A stretch of DNA of 64,000 bases from Rostratula benghalensis (GCA_013399305.1 VXAI01000035.1:1973297-2037296); one strand, 5' to 3'; counted from the stretch's first letter, positions 27,443 through 41,136 are shown. Numbers and translations: made by a program. The notes: generated by a model not told the origin, from the letters alone.

Positions 27443-28271
27443 CAGGGACTTGGACAGATTGGATGGATGAGCCAACGTCAACGGGATGAGCTTCAAGGAG
27501 GCCAAGTGCCAGGTCCTGCACTTGGGCCACACCAACCCCATGCATGGCTACAGGCTTGGGGAAGTGTGGCTGGAGCTGCCTGGCAGAAAAGGACCTGGGG
27601 GTTCTAATTGACAAGTGGCTGAACATCAGCCAGTGGTGTGCCCAGGTGGCCAAGAAGGCCAAGGGCATCCTGGCTTCTATAAAAAATAGTGTGACCAGCA
27701 GAAGTAGGGAGGGGATTGTCCCCCTGTACTCAGCACTGGTGAGGCCACACCTTGAGTATTGTGTTCAGATTTGGGCATCTCAACACAAGAGAGATCTGGA
27801 GGGGCTGGAGCGAGTGCAGAGGAGGGCAACAATGAAACTGGTGAAGGGCCTGGAGAATAAAACTTATGAAGAGCAACTGAAGGAGCTGGGACTGTTTAGT
27901 TTGAGGAAGAGGAGGCTGAGGGGAGACTTCATTGCTATCTACAACTACTGCAAAGGACATTGTAGAGAGGTTGGTGCTGGGCTCCTCTCACAGGTCATTA
28001 GCGATAGAACGAGAGGGAATGGACTCAAGCTACAACAGGGTAGGTTAAGGCTGAACATTAGGAAAGCATTTTTCCCAGAAAGGGTGGTCAGAGACTGGAC
28101 CAGGCTGCCCAGGGAGGTGGTTGAGTCCCCGTCCCTGAATGTGTTTCAGAGTCATTTAGATGGGGTGTTGGGGGATATGGTGTAGGGGAGGAATTTGTAG
28201 AGTAGGGCAGATGGTTGGACTCGATGATCCCAAGGTCTCTTCCAACCTGAAGGATTCTATGATTCGGTGAT
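27443..28271 (+). mobile_element. CR1 LINE, about 830 bases with a 213-codon open ORF2 remnant
   Basis: The longest intact piece of CR1 coding sequence in the window. From 27544 to 28185 one frame is open and encodes the ORF2 C-terminus, recognisable by [33 protein letters not shown] and [14 protein letters not shown]. Upstream (27443-27575) the reverse-transcriptase part continues in another frame ([11 protein letters not shown]). A 2-base deletion near 27575 and a stop codon replacing a conserved Trp (near 27470) break it. The 3' end is the CR1 terminus (aggattctatgattcggtga). The sequence [20 protein letters not shown] marks a different subfamily from the copies at 11436 and 22386. It is a dead copy with no complete ORF2. 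Confidence 0.95.
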
Positions 28272-31200
28272 ACGCCTTCCCATCTAATGCTGTCTTTTAG
28301 CTGCCACAGGACAAGAAAAGCTGGTCAGGTAACCAGCTCCATCTTAACCCCATGTACCTCCAGAGCTACAGCCCCCTCCCCAGACTCAGGAAGCCAAATG
28401 AAGTGCCTCAGCCCCCTATACTTCTTGTACTTCTTGGAGTGGGAACTGGCAAAGGCAAGCAAGCAGAGACATCACTTCAGATGCAACGCTGTGTGCTGTA
28501 ACGCTTCTTTACACCCAGAGCTGGGAATGCTCTTCAAGGGCAAGCACTCCTTGCTGTGGGGTACAGTGGATCAGAAGTGATTTTTTTTCCTTTTAAAATC
28601 ACAAGAAAGAGTCACAGCCTGGCAGAGCGCTCAGCAGGTAGGATGTGCCCCAAGACAGTGGGTTCCTAAAACAAAGATGCCTCCTAAGGATCTTAGCAAA
28701 AACACACTGAGAACAGAGCCCAGAGCCTGCTCCTCCTGTCCGAGCACACGAAGCTTTCTCATGTGGGTAAATCTGCCCGGGTCTACCCCTCTGCTTCCCA
28801 GCAAGAACGCTCCTTCAGCCTGCCCAGGCCTTCCCCGGCAGCCTGTGGTTTCAGGCAGACTCTGGGAGGGGTGTACAAACTCCCCTACAATGTGGAAACC
28901 CCAGCTCTCCCACTCCCCGTGTAGGTGTTGAGACTTTTGCCTTTGCCCAAGGTTTTTGACTCACGATGTGGGCACAGCCCCCCGGTGACTTCCCGGCTGT
29001 GGGGAGCCAGACGGTGACAGCAGCACTGGGGTGGTGTGACAACAGAGCTGCAGGCACACCCGGCCGTGGGCAATCCACAGGGGAAGTGCACAGGGAAGGG
29101 GATGTGACCCCTGGAGCTGGACAGATAAGAGAGGCGAGACGTTTGGGACCACGGTGTCTTTTTAGAACTAGCTCCGTGGCTCCACGTGCACTCAGATGGA
29201 AGGGGAGATACCCATCAACTTGTGCAGCCCCAGGACACTCTCTGTTCTGGGGCACTCTGACCCAAACACTGCCTGTTCCCCTCTGCTGCTCCTTCCAGAG
29301 GTACACGCAGGGAATACACACACTTCTAAATCACACTGGGTTTTCTTGCCGACCACAATTACTTTTAACAAAAGACACAACAAAAGAACACAAAACAGCT
29401 AACTCCTCCTTGCTCCCCCGCCTCCCCCCAAACCTGTCTTGCTGTTAGCATGAAATTTCAGTAAGCCAAAAAGGAGATAGTACAGATTGATGAGGTTGTC
29501 CAGGACATAAAAAAAAAAAAAAAAAAAGTTGAACACAACGTGAGACACTGCCAGTACAAAAGAACCCTCACAAGGGCAGGAACAAGCACAACATGCAGCA
29601 GGAATGTGCAGATGTGAACCCATTACACTCTGCTCCTTAAAATTCCTGTATTGAGCAGTCCAGTGCTCAGCTTCACCCTAAATCACTCTGGCAGCAGCCA
29701 GGGCCGGGCTCTGACCGAGCATAACCCCAAAGGGCACTGCTGAGATCACGTCAGAGATGTCTCTTTCAAGCAAGTCTCTGCTCCCAGAGTGCTCCCACAA
29801 CCCCACTGCATCTGGAAGTGTACATTCTCTGAAATGTTTATGTCATAATTATGATTTTTTCCAACATTTACATAAAACTCATTTACAAGAAAAAACAGAT
29901 GAAAAGTCTTCCACCACATGTTCAAGAATCCAGCCATCAGACTTCTGCAGTTTCTTACACCACTTTCTTGCATACAATGATAAAATCACTTTTAAATTAT
30001 TTTTCCCACAACTGATTTCATGTGAAGCTACACATAAGCCCTCTCATGAGGTTCTGGAGGGGATGCTGGAATCACCTACACAGTCTGTGACTCTGACTGA
30101 GTTTATAAATCACAGCATATATCAGATGCCCCCACAAGGCTTCAGAAACGGTCCCTTGGCCACCCAGACACTGAGGAAGGACAGGTTCCTCAGCCCAGAT
30201 CCAGAGCCGGCCTAGGACCAAGAGAGGGCAGTGTGTCCTGCAGATCCAGCCAGCATGCCAGGAGCTCTCAGGGAAAGAAGCAAAGACTCATTTCCTCACA
30301 GAAACCACATGGCATAAGCCTTGTTTCTTAAAGCAATTAGGCTCCTGCTATCCGTTTGGGGTATATCTGTGTCTGCCTAACCCTCCTTGAGTCCTTTGGT
30401 CAGCCCTAACCAAGCTGGACAGTGAGGTGCAGACCTCAAAGGTAGATAATTTCCCTCAGCTTCACAAAAACGGGGAGTCGGGCAGGAGAATCATGTTCCC
30501 GGTGAGGACGGGCTGAGAAGCTTGCCTGTCAGCAAATCCACGTGTGGAAAGGTAAAAGACAATCAGATGCACCAGAAATCCAGCTAAATTAATCTTGCTG
30601 TTCGAGAAACTGCATGCTTTAAAGGGTGAGATAATTTGCACCTTATGGGGGGGGGGAGGAATAATGAAGGGGAGTTGCTGAACCTCATTTCAGGAGAGTA
30701 TTTGAGAAGTACAGAGAGAAGTACTCCCGTGTGCCTGGGACTGCACTGCTTTGGGAAAAGAGTCGTTCCCCCCTGCGCACCAGGCTAAATCCACTCCAGA
30801 CAGGAAGGGTTAAAGCAAGGGAAGGCTGATGCTGAATGCAGCCCAGGACTGAATATCTGCTGTGTAGAGGGAGAAGACAGGAGAGGGGGCTGTGCAGCAG
30901 GAGAAGTGCCTCTCTTCACCCTGAAGATGGGAGATCATGCTCTAACAGGCAGAGCTAATACGGAAGGAGCATGTTGTTTCTCCACTCCCACCACAAATCC
31001 ACACCATCATAAAGATAATCGTGAGGCTCAGAAGTAGTAGATTATTTTCAGCTCTGTCACTAACCTCTTTTGCAGCTCTGGACAGATTCTCCCCTCCTGG
31101 TGAGGATTACCCTGAAATCAGAGCAGCAGCTGGAGATGTGGGATCTCTCCACACGTTTATAAATAGCTCACCTACACATTTCACAGGAGGGCAAACGCCA

Positions 31201-34200
31201 GTAAGCAGCTTTAATGGCAGCCCCAGCAACAGCTACGGCAGCAACAAAAACACTACCACCTTTCTCCAATGTATCCTTATTTCCAGCATCCATCATACTA
31301 ATAGGGACAATTAAAACCTGGAAGAAGCCCCAGGACACTGACAATTAGTGACTGCAGGCCAGGCCTGAAACATAGTCAAGCATCAGTAGTTACAAGTCTC
31401 TGAAACAGGCTGGGCAACTCATATGAACTGAGCACACGACTGGCATCTCTGGTCCCCACCTCATTCTCCCCACAAGCCTAGACCACATCTCCCATGTTTT
31501 CCCCACCATGCTGTGGTCCTTCTCCTGCCCACACACCAGGCAGTGCTTTTAACTTGCCAAACAGTTTTGCACAGACCACAGTGTGGGAGAGAAGAGAGGT
31601 TTCAAGGCATAAATAAAACAAGCCCAGCCTGGCCAGTGGAAGGAGAGTAATTCATAACTATGAAATCATGTTAGGATCAGCATACTGTGGTCAAGACTCC
31701 CAGTGGTAGGGGATGGGTTGCAGATAGGGGCCGTGCTGCTTGGCTGGACCCATTAGGAGACAAACATCACAACATCACAGCCACCACCTTCCCTGTATTG
31801 CATGGCCAAGTGCAGCAAACACATCCTCCACCCCGTAGCCCAACCAAGGCCAACCCTTGAGCACAGAGATGAAACGAACTGGGTCACTGATCTGCACCAC
31901 AACAGCAGGAACTGACTGTTCTGCAGGCTGTGAGATGGTGTTTCTTACGCCAGAGTTTCTGCCCCAAACCCTACAAGTCAGGAAGGCTTTCCTAGGTCAT
32001 CTGATAAGCACCATCTCCAGCAGAACCAGCTCAGGTGCTGCCACTGGTCTTGCTTTCAACACCGCTAGGAATTCAGCTGATTTTAAGCACATAGGGCTTA
32101 AATTATCCTGTTATCCCTGCTTTTGCCCACTCATCACTGTGAAAAAAAAAAGTGTAAAACACAGTGTTTTCAGTCCTGCTGCACACAGAGCACCTTTTTC
32201 TTTCCACTGTGGTCTCCAGCTTTGACAGAATCGGCCTCAAACTAAACAAGATCCAGCCTGGCCAGCAAAAGGGGACTTTCTGCTACGGGACAGGATTCAT
32301 CCCTGCTCCATAACATCAGGATTTACAGTCCAGTCAGAGCCCACAGCACCAAGCACTCTACAGATGGAGTAAACAGCCCCTGCCCCATAGTTTTTTTACA
32401 AGCATCAGCCAGATAAATGCAACAGAGAAAAGGAGGGGAAGAATTAAACCATATCCTTATACCTCCATGTAGTGTCTGATAGGAATTGCTATCTTGTAGT
32501 AGAGAGATGAGTTGATTATTGAGGGGAATAAGAGTTTATGTCACGCTTTAGAGAAAAAGTGCAGGTGTAGCTGTGAAAGCAGCTCACAGGCAGCAGAGGC
32601 CACAGCACTTGTGGACTGATGATGGCCTTGCACGGTGTACTGCAGCGTTAAAAGACAAGGGGGGAGTTGTTGGTGCAGTATGGAACAGATCAAAGGTGGG
32701 GAGCACCCTAGGAGTGAAAGGAGTAGCTGATAACAGGGTACACTTAACAGAGGTGATACATGGGTGCGACTCAGCCCTGGAGCACCTTGCTGGGGAGGAC
32801 TGGCAGCCTTCAGGTGAGTCACCTGCAGATCAAATGCATTGCGAAAGGGACAAGGTGGCTGTGCGTGCCAGCGGGCAGATGAGGCAGGAGAAATACAAGG
32901 TTTTAGGCTCCCACAGCCTTGAAGAACCTCTTGGTATTCCTGAAGACTGAAGCCTTGTGTTTGAACACCAAAAATAATCACGTGCTCCCACCTCCCTTGC
33001 AGTCCCACCTGCAGATCCCTAAGCACAGAACCCAGGCCTTCCTCTGGCACCAAATGCTGAGTTTCAGTCTCAGTTGCCCTTCGGGTCTGCACTTAATAAT
33101 CCACATGAAGTGACAAAAAACTGCCCGAATGAGAAATTGGGAAATCAAAATCCTGTACAAATACAACTGAAGCAATGGCAATGCTGTAAGAAATTCAAAA
33201 AGGCAAAGAGGTTCTTCCATCACAGCCACTCTGCCTGAATACCCCTAGATTTTCAGTCACGATAGCGGTTTCTAGCTTTCCTATGTCCAAACTCCTGCAC
33301 AGGGCTGCGGGTGCCAAGGAGCTGCTGTGCTCTAGTGTTAAACCCTGGCAGCAGAAACGTGACTTCAGGTTTCCACATCACTGAGAGCAAACGAGGTGGT
33401 GTTTTGATCAAGAGGTGGAGGTGCCCTTAAGAGCAGGATAAAAGCTGCCGGCCAGTCTTTAATATAAACAATTTTTTTTTTGTTCTGATTTAAGACCAGC
33501 ACCACACAGACCTTGTGTTGCTGTGGAACTGAGTAAAATAAAAGGCACCAGATCTGTAAAATGGTTTCTTCTTGATGATTCTCCCCCTCAGCAGACTCCT
33601 TCCTACCTATTCTGTGTTTCACTAATTAGAGCATTAAAAAAATCCTCCAGCTTCACAGACTTGTTTCTCAAGCTTCAGTGCAGACTTTAGACAATAAGAA
33701 ACTGAAGAAGCAGGTCTTGCTTTAAAGGTCAAAACCTAATTCAAAAGGAATCTGCACGGGGCAAAAAGCCAGCAAGGAGTTCCCCGTTGCTCTATCACAT
33801 TGCACCACCTTTCAGCCTACACCAGGTAAATGCCAACTGCTTTTGTTCCTGGATATCAGATACACACTGCCTACAGAAAACATCCTTCACCCTCAGAGCA
33901 CTGCGTGTTACTACAAGGGTTGTCCCCACACTTTCCTGCCCTTAGCTGGACTGAGGTAGCCTGTAAATTGAGTATATCCCATCAGCATTGGATTCACTGT
34001 ACTGTTTCCTACCTGCCTAAACAGGCTCCATGCTGTTCCCCTCCACGCTCTTTTGTTTGTATGCAATGAATTCACAGAATCACTGAATGATGTGGGGTTG
34101 GAAGGGATCTCTCCTCTCCATACTCCTGGTCACAGATCTACTGACTATAGTAAGTCTCCAAATTCTGTAAACGTTGGATTGCTGTCACAACACTCAAACA

Positions 34201-37200
34201 CAGAGTGCCACATCTCCCCTTCCTACAGCAGTGTGTTAATATCAGTGGCTCTGTATCACCGGATGGGAGGGATCCCTGAGTAGGGACCAGCAGGCAAGGC
34301 TGGGAAAATTTGCAAACAAAATAAAAGCACCCAAAAAGGATACCCTTTAAAACAGCAGTGCCTCACAGGCTTGTTTAGTGTAGCAAGAACACCCCAAGCT
34401 TCCATGTCGGAGTGCTTCACTTCTCCAACATCACTGCACGAGTTTGTCCCTGAACAAACTGAAATCTACAGTCTGCTCTTAGGACCAGTTTCCTCAGCTA
34501 ACTTGGCTGAAGGAGAGAGCAAGCATTCAAGTGCCTGCCTCTGGGTGGGTCTCTCTGGGTGCTGCTTGACACTGAATATCCTGTTTGTATTGTTTGTCCC
34601 CTTCGCCAGCAGCTCAGCCAGGGCCACTCCAGCATCAGAAATAACTCTGTCATTGCAGTTCATCTGATACTGAACTCATATGTCAACACGTCATTTATCT
34701 AAAACGAGAGCAAAAGAGCTGTAACCAACACAGGCAGAGAAATGGTCTTTAAAAGAAGTGATTTTTACCTACAACCACACACATTAAAAACGGATTAGTC
34801 ATAACTGCAGGTTTTTTCAGGGCTCTGTTCCAAATCTGACTCTGCTAAATGGCTTCAATCTGCATTTCTGCATTTTAGTGCCTTCAGCTTGTTTTAAAGT
34901 TCAGCCTTAGCTTTCATTTTCCACAGCTTGTGAAGCTTGTTTCAGGAAGAATGAACAACCCCCTTGCCATTCTTTCGTTTTCCAGCCCAGCGTTGCAGAG
35001 ATGTGTTGTTGTGAGACCCACAAGACAGTGTGAGGAGCTGAAAACAAACCCATACAGTGAAGCAGAGGGGACAGATCTGCTCAGCCCTTGGAGTCAGCTG
35101 CTCTCTCCTTTCAGTCCTGTTTCCCTTAACATACTGTTCCACTCTTTTCACACTCACGTCATGCTGCTTCCATTCAAGGGAAACAGTATGAAACTTCATT
35201 TTTGTATTCAGGAGACCAGCGGGTACTCGGCTTCTGCTGCAAAAAAACGGTCATGGTTCAGCTCCTGTTCCCTTTGGACACTGGAATAACAATGGGGACA
35301 GACAGGCTGGAGGAGGCACATCAACACCACGAGATCTGGTCACCTTTCCCCTTTCTTTTTCAGCCTTGCTATGGTTTGTAGCAGTTGTAAAAATTAATAC
35401 ACGTTGAGGGAGCTAATGATAGCCCTCTGTCCCCCTACAAGACTTTAGTTAGATAGCCATCTTAAAAGCAGTATATTAGAGCTAAATATTATAATTATGA
35501 TTACTAGTGTACATGAGTCCCAGCTTGAAACCAAGGTAAACTGCCTCTTTGCAAATCAGTGCTGACAGCAGGCTTTGCCTTGGCGGTTACCCCAGTACAA
35601 ATCTCCTTTTTAGCTGGCCAAAAGCTGTGAAGGCAGCAAAAACAGTCTCAAAGTATATTGCACGGATCTGTCAGCTGGTGCTCATGAATAGACCCACACA
35701 CTTCTTGTGTCTGCTACAATCTTTGGTTTGTGTGAAGCTGCTCAGCTACCTGAAGAGTCAAACCCATCTCGTTATCTGTCCATCGCAATTCTACCCGTCA
35801 CATCTTCAGGGGGTTTACACACTTCACTACACAAATGCTTTTAACCCCTCTGCAAGAGGTAACCAAACAGCATCCATCAATATCTACAAGTAAGAAATGT
35901 GATTTTCAATAATTCAGGGGGATTTGCGGTATCTGGTCCCCGAGGCACTCTCTTAAAACCCACATATTACATTTAGCTATAAATAAAGCAGAAGCAGGAA
36001 ACTGGAAGGGACTGGGTGGGATGAGGAGTAAAAGGAAGGAAGGAAAGATAAAGGCATTCCAGAAAATCTAAATTAAATCTTCACAATACTATGTGGAAGT
36101 AGGGGTGTGCGATATCGCAGATACTCTTTCTTCAGGTAGTGAAAAGTTCCTCTGCCCCAGTGGCCAGCTATATCAAAAAGCAAGAAGTGCCTTGCCTATC
36201 TAAACCATAAGATTAGGGAAACCTTTGTGAACATCTTCCCCCTTGTCAGTGGTATGTTTAGGGGAACTGGGACAAGATATTTCTCACCAGCAAGTTACTT
36301 TCTTGTCTCTATTAAGTAATGAGATTTCCTGCAAGACATTAGCATTTGATTTTCTGCCTCTTCTGTTAATCCAATTCAAGTCTCAAAAAAAAAAAGGCAT
36401 TTATCCTGTAGCCTGCAGAGAGTGTTTCTGTTCCTCTGGCAGACAGAAGCATCTTGTTATCATCATGAGATCCAGCTATTTTAGATGCCTAATCCCAAAC
36501 CACTAACATCAGTGAGAAGATCATTCTTCCCTTCCAAATGAAGGAGCTGGGTGTCACACAAGCTTACAAACACTCCTCATTCATAGGAATGTCTTTCAGC
36601 TAGTCTAACTCCAGTTTTCACAGAACTCCTTCTGTGCTTCTGTACCACATAGTAGTGGAGTTCTGTAATTAAATTTTGTCCTGATTTGCCATATTTAGTC
36701 AGTATTTATGAAAGATTTATGAACTGTAAGTTGTAGCTTGTACTAAGCATCCCTTGGTACTATATTCCTATGGTACTTCTAACAAAATATGAGAAAGATA
36801 CTCTTTTATCCTGAGTAAAACATATACATGGAATTAAAGATTTGGTGGCAACATAATAAACTTTACATTCCCTTCTATCAAAGTCTCCAAGTACATATGG
36901 AACAATCATGGCATGGTAAGTACAACAAAAAGGGAAACAAAATCAGGGTGGCAAAGGATGTTTTCCAATTAGATCTGAGATTTCGGTTGGCATCCCCAAC
37001 AGCTGGAAACAACAAGGGAAATCTTCAAGGTGAACAAGGCAGAAGAGTCACCTCTTAGTTTGGCCACATGTGTATGTTCCACCAGAACAATACAGCTGCT
37101 TCTCTTTGAGAGAAAACGCTGCATTCACTCTTTAAGTAGTGAGAGCACTGAAAACACAAGACTGCCTTTAAAACAGGCTCATGTAGAAGAGCATAAAAGC

Positions 37201-39529
37201 CTTTTCCGGTAAAAAAGATTAATCGAACACTCCTACTGTAACATCCTTGCAGAAGCTATTGTAATTCTTCATCAAACTCTAGTTTTAGGCTACCTGGCCA
37301 ACATCATGGTCAACCCCAAAAGCCAGGTTCAATGTCCTATCACAACCACTTACCAAAACAGTAGTTTCTGTTCCAAAACACGTCTTTTCTGTAACATAGG
37401 GGTTCCTCATGTCCCGACATGCTTCAGGATACACATATGATGCATTCTGTAGAAAGTAACTACTGTCCATGAAGTAATGTGATTAAATAACTAGTGAAGA
37501 TGTGTCATCAAGCTGGCAACTACACAGGTACAAACTCCCAGTTACCCAAAGGCAGATCTTGAAGATATTTGCTCCCCCTCTCAATTTTTTTTCTTTGCTT
37601 TGTCTCCTTGCACCTCCCGGTGCCCCATCAGGGAAGCCTCACTCACTGCTTTTCTTGTTCTCAGTTAGATGAGTTTGCTGTGCTTCTCCCTGCATCCATT
37701 CCTTCTCTAAGCTGGAATATATGACTTTGTCCTTTAGGCAGTCTCAAGAGAGGGGCTGTCGGGGAAGTCTTGTAAACACTAACTTTGGGACCACTACACC
37801 TCGCTGTCAAAGTTACGCTGAGCTGCTGTAACCAAGTGTTACCTTTACATATTGGTAAATTCAAATTCCCTTCAAATGTCCTTCAGGACAGCTGCACTAT
37901 ACAGGTAACTTAATGGGAAAGTGTTCTCTTCTTTCTTAGTCACCTGGGATTACAGTCAGTTCCTCCATTACTTTTGGTATGTTTTCATTAGTGAGCTCAG
38001 CACAAATTTACAGGAGCACTTCCTTGAAATAAACCTGAAAGCAATAATGACATCTAATAAAATATATTGCTTTTGCCTACAAACTTTTCTTCCATTAGGA
38101 GGGGAAAATGATGCCAACTGACTCCATCAGGCTGTGAGGATTAAACCATTATTTATGCTTCAAAAATAAGAAAATGTAATTTAAATGTTGGTCACATGTG
38201 CAAGCAATGAGTCAATATTCAGCATATTAATTGAATGCATTTGAAGTGCTGGGATTTTTCTGAAGCCTGCCAAGCTTGAGCCATAACAGTTTCTTTTATA
38301 ACTGGAGATCAGCGTGAATGAAAGACCTTCCTTAGATCCAGAAGCTGAATTTGAGACTCTTAAGCACATTGCTTCCATTCCACTGAATGTCAGCCTACAG
38401 AAAGAAAAATAAAAAATCAGATCAGAGATGAATGAGCAAAATGAAGGAGTCATGATTAACTTTTGGGTCAATATCTAAGGAATACGAGTCCACCGGTGGC
38501 ACAGTGCAATCTAAAAATTAACCTGAAACCTTGCCATTTCAACAAGACTGATCCATCAGTTTGTCTTTTTCTACAAACTCAGCAGCAGAGACAGACCCTG
38601 AGCTCTGAAAGTTCATGTAGGTTAGACACCTAAATACTGTTGGGTGTCCCCTACACTTCAAAGTTTCCTTTACACTGAATGTGATTTCTTATCTGAGGCT
38701 CCAGGCAGCTGTTTCTAGATTTGTAACCCCAGTGTTTTCAGTGATGGCAACCTCTGTTAACACAAAACAGTTTGTTGGAAAACATGAACCTCCAAAGACA
38801 AATGTATACATATAAGCAGATACCAGCACTGATCTTGACAAATCTTTTATCTGTTTCCTCCTTCCTTCTCTTCTCTGGACATAGAAAAGACATTGTTAAA
38901 ACACAGTGATAAATTTTGCCTGAGAGACTGCCAGGAGATCCAGATATACTAACTTTTGTGCAGTACCAGAGTTCACTAAATGTGTTTAAGAAATGCAGAC
39001 AATTTATTTTTCTGCTTTGGTCACTAACAATTTTTTAAAAATTTATTTTCTGATCGCACTCTGTTTCATTTTGTATGGGCTTGCATCTCTGTTTTGGTGT
39101 ATCATGTGCCTAAAGAACACATTTCTGCAGAGAAATCATCTGGATGCTGGCCCAACAGCACTGCACTCAGCCTGTGGTCAGACACTATCCTCGTGGTTAC
39201 TCCTATGAACCACATCCTCCACTTGGGCAGGCCCAAAATACCACCACTCACCTCCTCTGAGCCCAGGACTCACTGTCCAGCTGCCACCCACAACTGCAGG
39301 CAAGGCAGGAGCCTTTGGCAGCAGCCAGGGCTTCATTTTGCTTTAAAACTGATGCTCATCACCTCAGAGAACATCTGCCTGAGCAGCTGCCCCCCTGTCC
39401 ACAGACCCCAGCCCCTACCTGCTTTTCTGCTTTGTCTAGCTCCCCCTCACTTGCCTCCCCTTCCCAGGCCTGTTCGCCCAGCCACTGCCCCAACAGCCAT
39501 GCCCCAGTGGAACTTATTCACTAGTAAAA
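28272..39529. other. Intergenic, no gene seen
   Basis: Unique sequence with a CR1 tip at 34071, a 19-base A run (29509-29527) and a short G run (about 30648-30657). Open frames up to 183 codons (32541-33092 minus) overlap frames on the other strand and match nothing I know. No transcript can be inferred. Confidence 0.55.
34071..34112 (-). mobile_element. CR1 LINE, 40-base 3' end
   Basis: tcacagaatcactgaatgat followed by ggggttggaagggatct is the inverted 3' terminus of CR1. The rest of the element is missing. Confidence 0.8.
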
Positions 39530-40570
39530 GAATCATGGAATCCTCTAGATTGGAAAATACCTTAATCCAACACTGCCAAGCTCACCACTAAACCACATCC
39601 CTCAGCAACACATCTGCCCATCCTTTAAACACCTCCCAGGATGGTGACTCAACCACTTCCCTGGGCAGCCTGTTCCAAGGCTTAATGACCCTTTCCGTGA
39701 AGAAATTTTTCCCAATATCCAGTCTAAACCTCCCCTGACGCACCTTGAGGCTGTTTCCTGCTGTCCTATTACCTGTAACTTGGGAGACCAACCCCAGCCT
39801 CTCTACAATCTGCTTTCAGGAAGTTGTAGAGTGTGATAAAGTCTCCTCTCAGCCTCCTTTTCTCCAGGCTGAACAACCCCAGCTCCCTCAGCTGCTCCTC
39901 AGAAGACCTGTTCTCCAGACCCCTCACCAACATCATTGCCCTTCTCTGGACATGCTCCAGCACCTCAGTGTCTGTTGTACTTGAGATGTGGCCTCAGCAG
40001 AGCTGGGTACAGGGGGACGATCACTGCCCTAGTCCTGCTGGCCACACTATTCCTGATACACACCAAGATGCTGTTGGCCTTATCGGCCACAACGAACATC
40101 CCCAGGTCCTTTTCCACAAGGCAGCTCTCCAGACACTCTTCCCAAAGCCTGTAGTGCTGCATGGCGTGGTTGGGACCCAAGTGCAGGACCCAGCACTTGG
40201 CTTTCTTGAACCTCATGCCATTGCCCTCGGCCCATCAATCCACCCTGTCCAGATCCCTCTGAGGAGCCCTCCTACCCTTCAGCAGACCTCCTGCCCAACT
40301 TGGTGCCAACTGTGAACTTACTGAGGGTGCACTCAATCCCTTGTCCAGCTGGTTGATAAAGATATTAAGCAGCGCTGGCCCCAGTACTGAGCCCCGGAGA
40401 ACACCACTTGTGAGTCCCTGCCAGGCGGAGTTAACTCCATTCACCACAAGCCTTTGGGCCCGGCCCTCCAGCCAGTTTTTCACCCAGCGAGGAGCACGCC
40501 CGTCCAAGCCATGAGCAGCCGGTTTCTCCAGGAGAAAGCTGCGGGAAACGCTGCCGAAGGCTTTACTAAC
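39530..40570 (-). mobile_element. CR1 LINE, about 1,040 bases, next to the USP24 CpG island
   Basis: The longest CR1 copy in the window. Read on the minus strand it runs from the reverse-transcriptase palm region (SKAFGSVSRSFLLEK, RWVKNWLEGRAQRLVVNGV, SGVLRGSVLGPALLNIFINQ) through KEDLG-type and VRPHLKY segments to the C-terminus ([19 protein letters not shown]) and a CR1 3' end at 39530. The coding sequence is broken into at least four frames (40507-40235, 40216-39965, 39963-39769, 39791-39588). Part of the palm region after SVSSQLAPS, where the catalytic acidic residues are expected, looks deleted. Its truncated 5' end lies about 570 bases upstream of the USP24 ATG. Confidence 0.95.
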
Positions 40571-40615
40571 GTGCCGCGATTAAACCACCGGCCGCGGGCG
40601 GGAAGCGGCCCGCCC

Positions 40616-40672
40616 GCTGAGGCACCGCCGGGCCGCTGAGGCACCGCCGGGCCGCTGAGGCACCGCCAGGCC
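40616..40672. repeat. 19-bp GC-rich tandem repeat, three units
   Basis: The unit gctgaggcaccgccgggcc occurs three times head to tail (40616-40634, 40635-40653, 40654-40672). Units 1 and 2 are identical; unit 3 has one G-to-A change. The array runs to within seven bases of the N gap and may continue in it. Confidence 0.95.
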
Positions 40673-40678
40673 GCGGCC

Positions 40679-41071
40679 NNNNNNNNNNNNNNNNNNNNNN
40701 NNNNNNNNNNNNNNNNNNNNNNNNNNNNNNNNNNNNNNNNNNNNNNNNNNNNNNNNNNNNNNNNNNNNNNNNNNNNNNNNNNNNNNNNNNNNNNNNNNNN
40801 NNNNNNNNNNNNNNNNNNNNNNNNNNNNNNNNNNNNNNNNNNNNNNNNNNNNNNNNNNNNNNNNNNNNNNNNNNNNNNNNNNNNNNNNNNNNNNNNNNNN
40901 NNNNNNNNNNNNNNNNNNNNNNNNNNNNNNNNNNNNNNNNNNNNNNNNNNNNNNNNNNNNNNNNNNNNNNNNNNNNNNNNNNNNNNNNNNNNNNNNNNNN
41001 NNNNNNNNNNNNNNNNNNNNNNNNNNNNNNNNNNNNNNNNNNNNNNNNNNNNNNNNNNNNNNNNNNNNNNN
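40679..41071. other. Assembly gap (393 N)
   Basis: Run of N inside the USP24 CpG island. A GC-rich tandem repeat at its left edge is a likely cause of the failed assembly. Confidence 0.99.
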
Positions 41072-41136
41072 CTAACACCCTGAAAACCCTAAAAGGAACT
41101 CCTTTCCTCCCCTCCTCTCCCCCCCCGGGCCCGGCC
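41072..41136 (+). promoter_or_regulatory. USP24: Visible part of the USP24 5' leader
   Basis: These 65 bases lie between the gap and the start codon. The distal half is AC-rich; the proximal half is pyrimidine-rich (CT runs) and then C/G-rich up to the ATG. There is no upstream ATG. Whether all of it is transcribed cannot be told because the start site is in the gap. Confidence 0.6.

Noticed and set aside
28851..29448. Overlapping 156- and 160-codon frames on opposite strands
   Set aside because: GC-richer DNA with few stops on both strands. No domain or splice signals that fit.
32541..33092. 183-codon minus-strand frame overlapping a 125-codon + strand frame
   Set aside because: No recognisable family, no splice context, and both strands open together. 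I cannot support it as a gene.
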